DNA of 64,000 nucleotides, taken from NCBI GenBank assembly GCA_016703005.1, contig JADJCX010000033.1, forward strand, positions 446,944 through 510,943. Direction: 5' to 3'. Below the pieces are notes generated by a model. It did not search any database. It was given only the letters and a program-made list of their open reading frames with translations, and was not told the DNA's origin. The position numbers and the translations under genes are program-made. Source of the stretch: Flavobacteriales bacterium (GTDB lineage: Bacteria; Bacteroidota; Bacteroidia; Flavobacteriales_F; PHOS-HE28). Shown in pieces: positions 62,159 through 64,000 of the stretch; within the stretch, counting starts at the first letter, position 1; each line of letters opens with the position of its first letter.

Positions 62159-63104
62159 GGACATCGAAGCGCTGCTCATGGAGCAGCCCTTCCGACCTCT
62201 TGCCCGAGGAGCGCGCCTTCGTGCTGCGGCACCTCAGCGGGCAGGACGAGTATGAATCAATGCGCGCCACGCTGAATGCGATGCGCAACTTGGATGATCA
62301 GCGCGCGCCGATCACGGCCGATCCCGCCGTGCGCGATAACGTGATGGCCGCGTTCCGAACGCAGCAACAACCGCAATGGCGGATCTGGCTCAACAGTGTC
62401 GGTGCGCTGTTCGTGCCAAAGGATGGTTTCACCATGTGGGCGTCGCTCCGCATTGCCGGTGCGGCGGCCATTTTTGGCCTGGGCATTTGGAGCGTGGTGC
62501 GGTTCAACACAATGGCGCCTTCGGAATTGGTCGCGGAAGTGCAGCACGTGGAGGAGCCCGGTAAACCTCTCTACGGTCAATGAAGCTGTTGCAACGAGAC
62601 GGAGGCCACCGGCCACCGATGCCCTCGAGGATACGAACGGTCACAAGTCGTTACGAATGGGCTCGTGGCCGCGGATAAAGCCATACCGCGCCAAGACCAA
62701 CAGTTTCGCTCGTCTGAAAAATTCAGGGACGCGGCTTTTGCCGGATGCACAGCCTGCCCCTGCGGTCTCAGGGAGCGGATCCCTTGAGCAACGCTTCGCA
62801 TCAGGGGACGTTGCCGCTGCTGAAGAAGAGACGACTTCGTTGTTTTCCGACCCCACGTGCGGCGGCGGATAGCATCGGAGTCGTGTTCAAGCAGGAAGTG
62901 GAGCAGGCTGAAGGCGTGCAGGCTGCGTCACGGCAGGAGACCGTGGTGCGCGAGATCGCTGCTACGCGCACGAAAGAGAACAAGCGCAAAGCCACCACAA
63001 AGACCGATGATGCCGCTGGGGCGGCGAAGGACAATACAAGTGCCATGGCGAACAGCCAAGCGCTGGACCAACGCTTGCTCAGCCTGCAGAATGCCGCTTG
63101 GTGA
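62130..63104 (+). CDS. predicted anti-sigma factor with long C-terminal tail, frameshifted
   Basis: MERREQYDPEDIEALLMEQPF starts at 62130 inside the sigma gene. An extra base at about 62190-62193 shifts to DLLPEERAFVLRHLSGQDEYESMRATL. A transmembrane helix (LRIAGAAAIFGLGIWSVV) follows. The frame closes at 62583. It may go on through two more one-base insertions (about 62572 and 62870) as a low-complexity periplasmic tail ending at 63104 (QALDQRLLSLQNAAW). The first frameshift is well supported. The tail as part of the same protein is only probable; it might be a separate gene or degraded sequence. Confidence 0.6.
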
Positions 63105-63106
63105 TC

Positions 63107-63454
63107 CTACTGGACCAGGAACCGCTGCTCGATGCGGAAGTCGTGGGCTTCGACCGTAAGGGTCATCTCGCCCTTGGTCATTCCCTGCTTGTCGATACGG
63201 CGCACCAATTCGTTCTTCAGCGCCTTGCCCTCTTCGATGTAAAACACCTTTCCATTCGCATCGCACACGGTGATCTTCACCTTGCCGATGCGCCGCTCGT
63301 GCAGAATGCTGATGTTGATCAGCGATGATGAGCGTGTGCATTCCACACGCACCGTTGCCCCTTCGGCCCCCGCTTCAACTGCATTAACAGGCGCGGAGGT
63401 GAGCAGCAGAGCGGACAGTGCGAGCGCGGGTAACAGCAGGTTGCGGCTTACCAT
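63107..63454 (-). CDS. small secreted protein, 115 aa, hypothetical
   Basis: Signal peptide (MVSRNLLLPALALSALLLTSAPVNA) plus a beta-sandwich-like domain (TVRVECTRSSSLINISILHERRIGKVKITVCDANGKVFYIEEG, LTVEAHDFRIEQRFLVQ). No family recognised. The exact -7 match TAGATTTG lies 6 bases upstream (63467-63460), so the transcript may be leaderless. It is convergent with the anti-sigma gene. Confidence 0.7.
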   Translation of the reverse strand: MVSRNLLLPALALSALLLTSAPVNAVEAGAEGATVRVECTRSSSLINISILHERRIGKVKITVCDANGKVFYIEEGKALKNELVRRIDKQGMTKGEMTLTVEAHDFRIEQRFLVQ

Positions 63455-63459
63455 GGCGC

Positions 63460-63467
63460 CAAATCTA
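63460..63467 (-). promoter_or_regulatory. -7 box immediately before a start codon
   Basis: Minus-strand TAGATTTG matches TAnnTTTG exactly, 6 bases before the ATG at 63454; no -33 TTG element was seen. Confidence 0.35.
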
Positions 63468-63531
63468 AGTCGAAGCCCCTGCCAGCGCCAGTGCCGGGAA
63501 ATGTCGGACCCTTGGATCCCTGTGCGCCCCA

Positions 63532-64000
63532 TCACGGGTGGGTACGCCTTACGTAGGGCCGAATGATGAGCCGTATGGTGTTCTTCCAGCTCATGAATTT
63601 CCACGCCCAGTTCATCAGCACCATGATCAGGTTGCGGTAGCTCACCAAGCTCATTACGTGCACGAAGATCCAGCCAAGCCATGCGATCAATCCCCCGAAC
63701 CGGAGGTTCTTGACTTCCACCACAGCCTTGTATCGCCCGATGGTGGCCATGCTGCCCTTGTCGTAGTAGGTGAACGGCTTCATCTCCTCTCCCGCTTTGG
63801 CGGATATGAGGTTCTTCACGAGATGCTGCCCTTGCTGAATGGCGGCGGGAGCCACTTGCGGGTGTCCGTTGGGCCATGCGGCATCGGTGGTCATCAAGGC
63901 GATATCGCCGATCGCATACACGTCCCGTTGGCCCTCTACCCGATTGAACGCATCGACCTTGAACCGCTGACTGCGCTCGTCCAGCGCAGCGCCCAATCCC
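63532..64000 (-). CDS. type II NADH dehydrogenase (NDH-2-like), C-terminal part
   Basis: Enters from beyond the window end. The FAD-binding segment VDAFNRVEGQRDVYAIGDIALM (GD motif), the quinone-side AAIQQGQHLVKNL and GSMATIGRYKAVVEVKNLRFGGLIAWLGWIFVHVMSLVSYRN are typical of NAD(P)/FAD-dependent oxidoreductases of the NDH-2 type. The C-terminal amphipathic helices anchor it to the inner membrane. It passes electrons from NADH to menaquinone without pumping protons. The N-terminal FAD domain is outside the window. Confidence 0.9.
   Translation of the reverse strand, partial: GLGAALDERSQRFKVDAFNRVEGQRDVYAIGDIALMTTDAAWPNGHPQVAPAAIQQGQHLVKNLISAKAGEEMKPFTYYDKGSMATIGRYKAVVEVKNLRFGGLIAWLGWIFVHVMSLVSYRNLIMVLMNWAWKFMSWKNTIRLIIRPYVRRTHP

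Overview
The window reads as one chromosome contig of a GC-rich (roughly 55-58 % by eye) member of the Bacteroidota, most likely Flavobacteriales or a close relative. Supporting signs are type IX secretion sorting domains (a type A tail near 13020-13270 and a gliding-associated type B tail near 22530-22805), a complete moxR/batABCDE aerotolerance operon, FecI/FecR-type sigma and anti-sigma genes next to an STN protein and a TonB-dependent receptor, DUF5916, DUF3078 and DUF493 genes, a Bacteroidota EF-G2 paralogue, TAnnTTTG-type -7 boxes and a near absence of Shine-Dalgarno sequences. No phage, transposase, CRISPR array or rRNA was seen. It looks like ordinary chromosome with a few accessory patches.

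Layout. 1-4.5 kb: end of a DltA-like adenylation gene, a lipoprotein hydrolase and a DUF5916 protein. 4.7-6.9 kb: EF-G2-like factor. 7.1-12.4 kb: sugar operon on the minus strand (hexose MFS transporter, ROK kinase, GH92 mannosidase). 12.4-18.3 kb: T9SS cargo, glycosylasparaginase, SixA, a hypothetical protein and ClpB. 18.4-28.8 kb: a giant T9SS type B protein, then a cell-surface-signalling locus (ECF sigma, FecR, STN/16-residue-repeat barrel, TonB receptor). 28.8-34.6 kb: NlpC/P60 peptidase, thiolase, tRNA-Ser/Pro/Arg and a secreted beta-helix protein. 34.7-43.1 kb: the Bat operon. 43.2-46.0 kb: TonB receptor, MsrB and tRNA-Val. 46.3-49.8 kb: ECF sigma, a 72-residue protein, two MscS-type channels and a DUF3078 protein. 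49.9-60.3 kb: mixed housekeeping genes (epimerase, SRPBCC, zinc peptidase, HerA-like ATPase, dodecin, PhoD, DUF493). 60.4-64 kb: DUF2723-like protein, ECF sigma, anti-sigma, a small secreted protein and the end of a type II NADH dehydrogenase.

How the genes work together. The most interesting unit is 22.8-28.8 kb. The STN signalling domain, normally the N-terminus of the receptor, is on a separate protein translated in overlap with the anti-sigma factor. The same bipartite motif (GGGGT, 15 nt, TGTCATAG) lies just upstream of both the fecR gene and the receptor gene, and could be the promoter recognised by the encoded sigma factor. The Bat genes are strung together by ATGA stop/start overlaps. 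The sugar operon couples extracellular demannosylation, uptake and phosphorylation.

Data quality. At least ten genes are broken by single-base insertions or deletions, several of them in G/C homopolymers, with the correct sequence resuming in another frame. I read most of these as residual sequencing errors rather than real pseudogenes; joined coordinates are given and each break is located.
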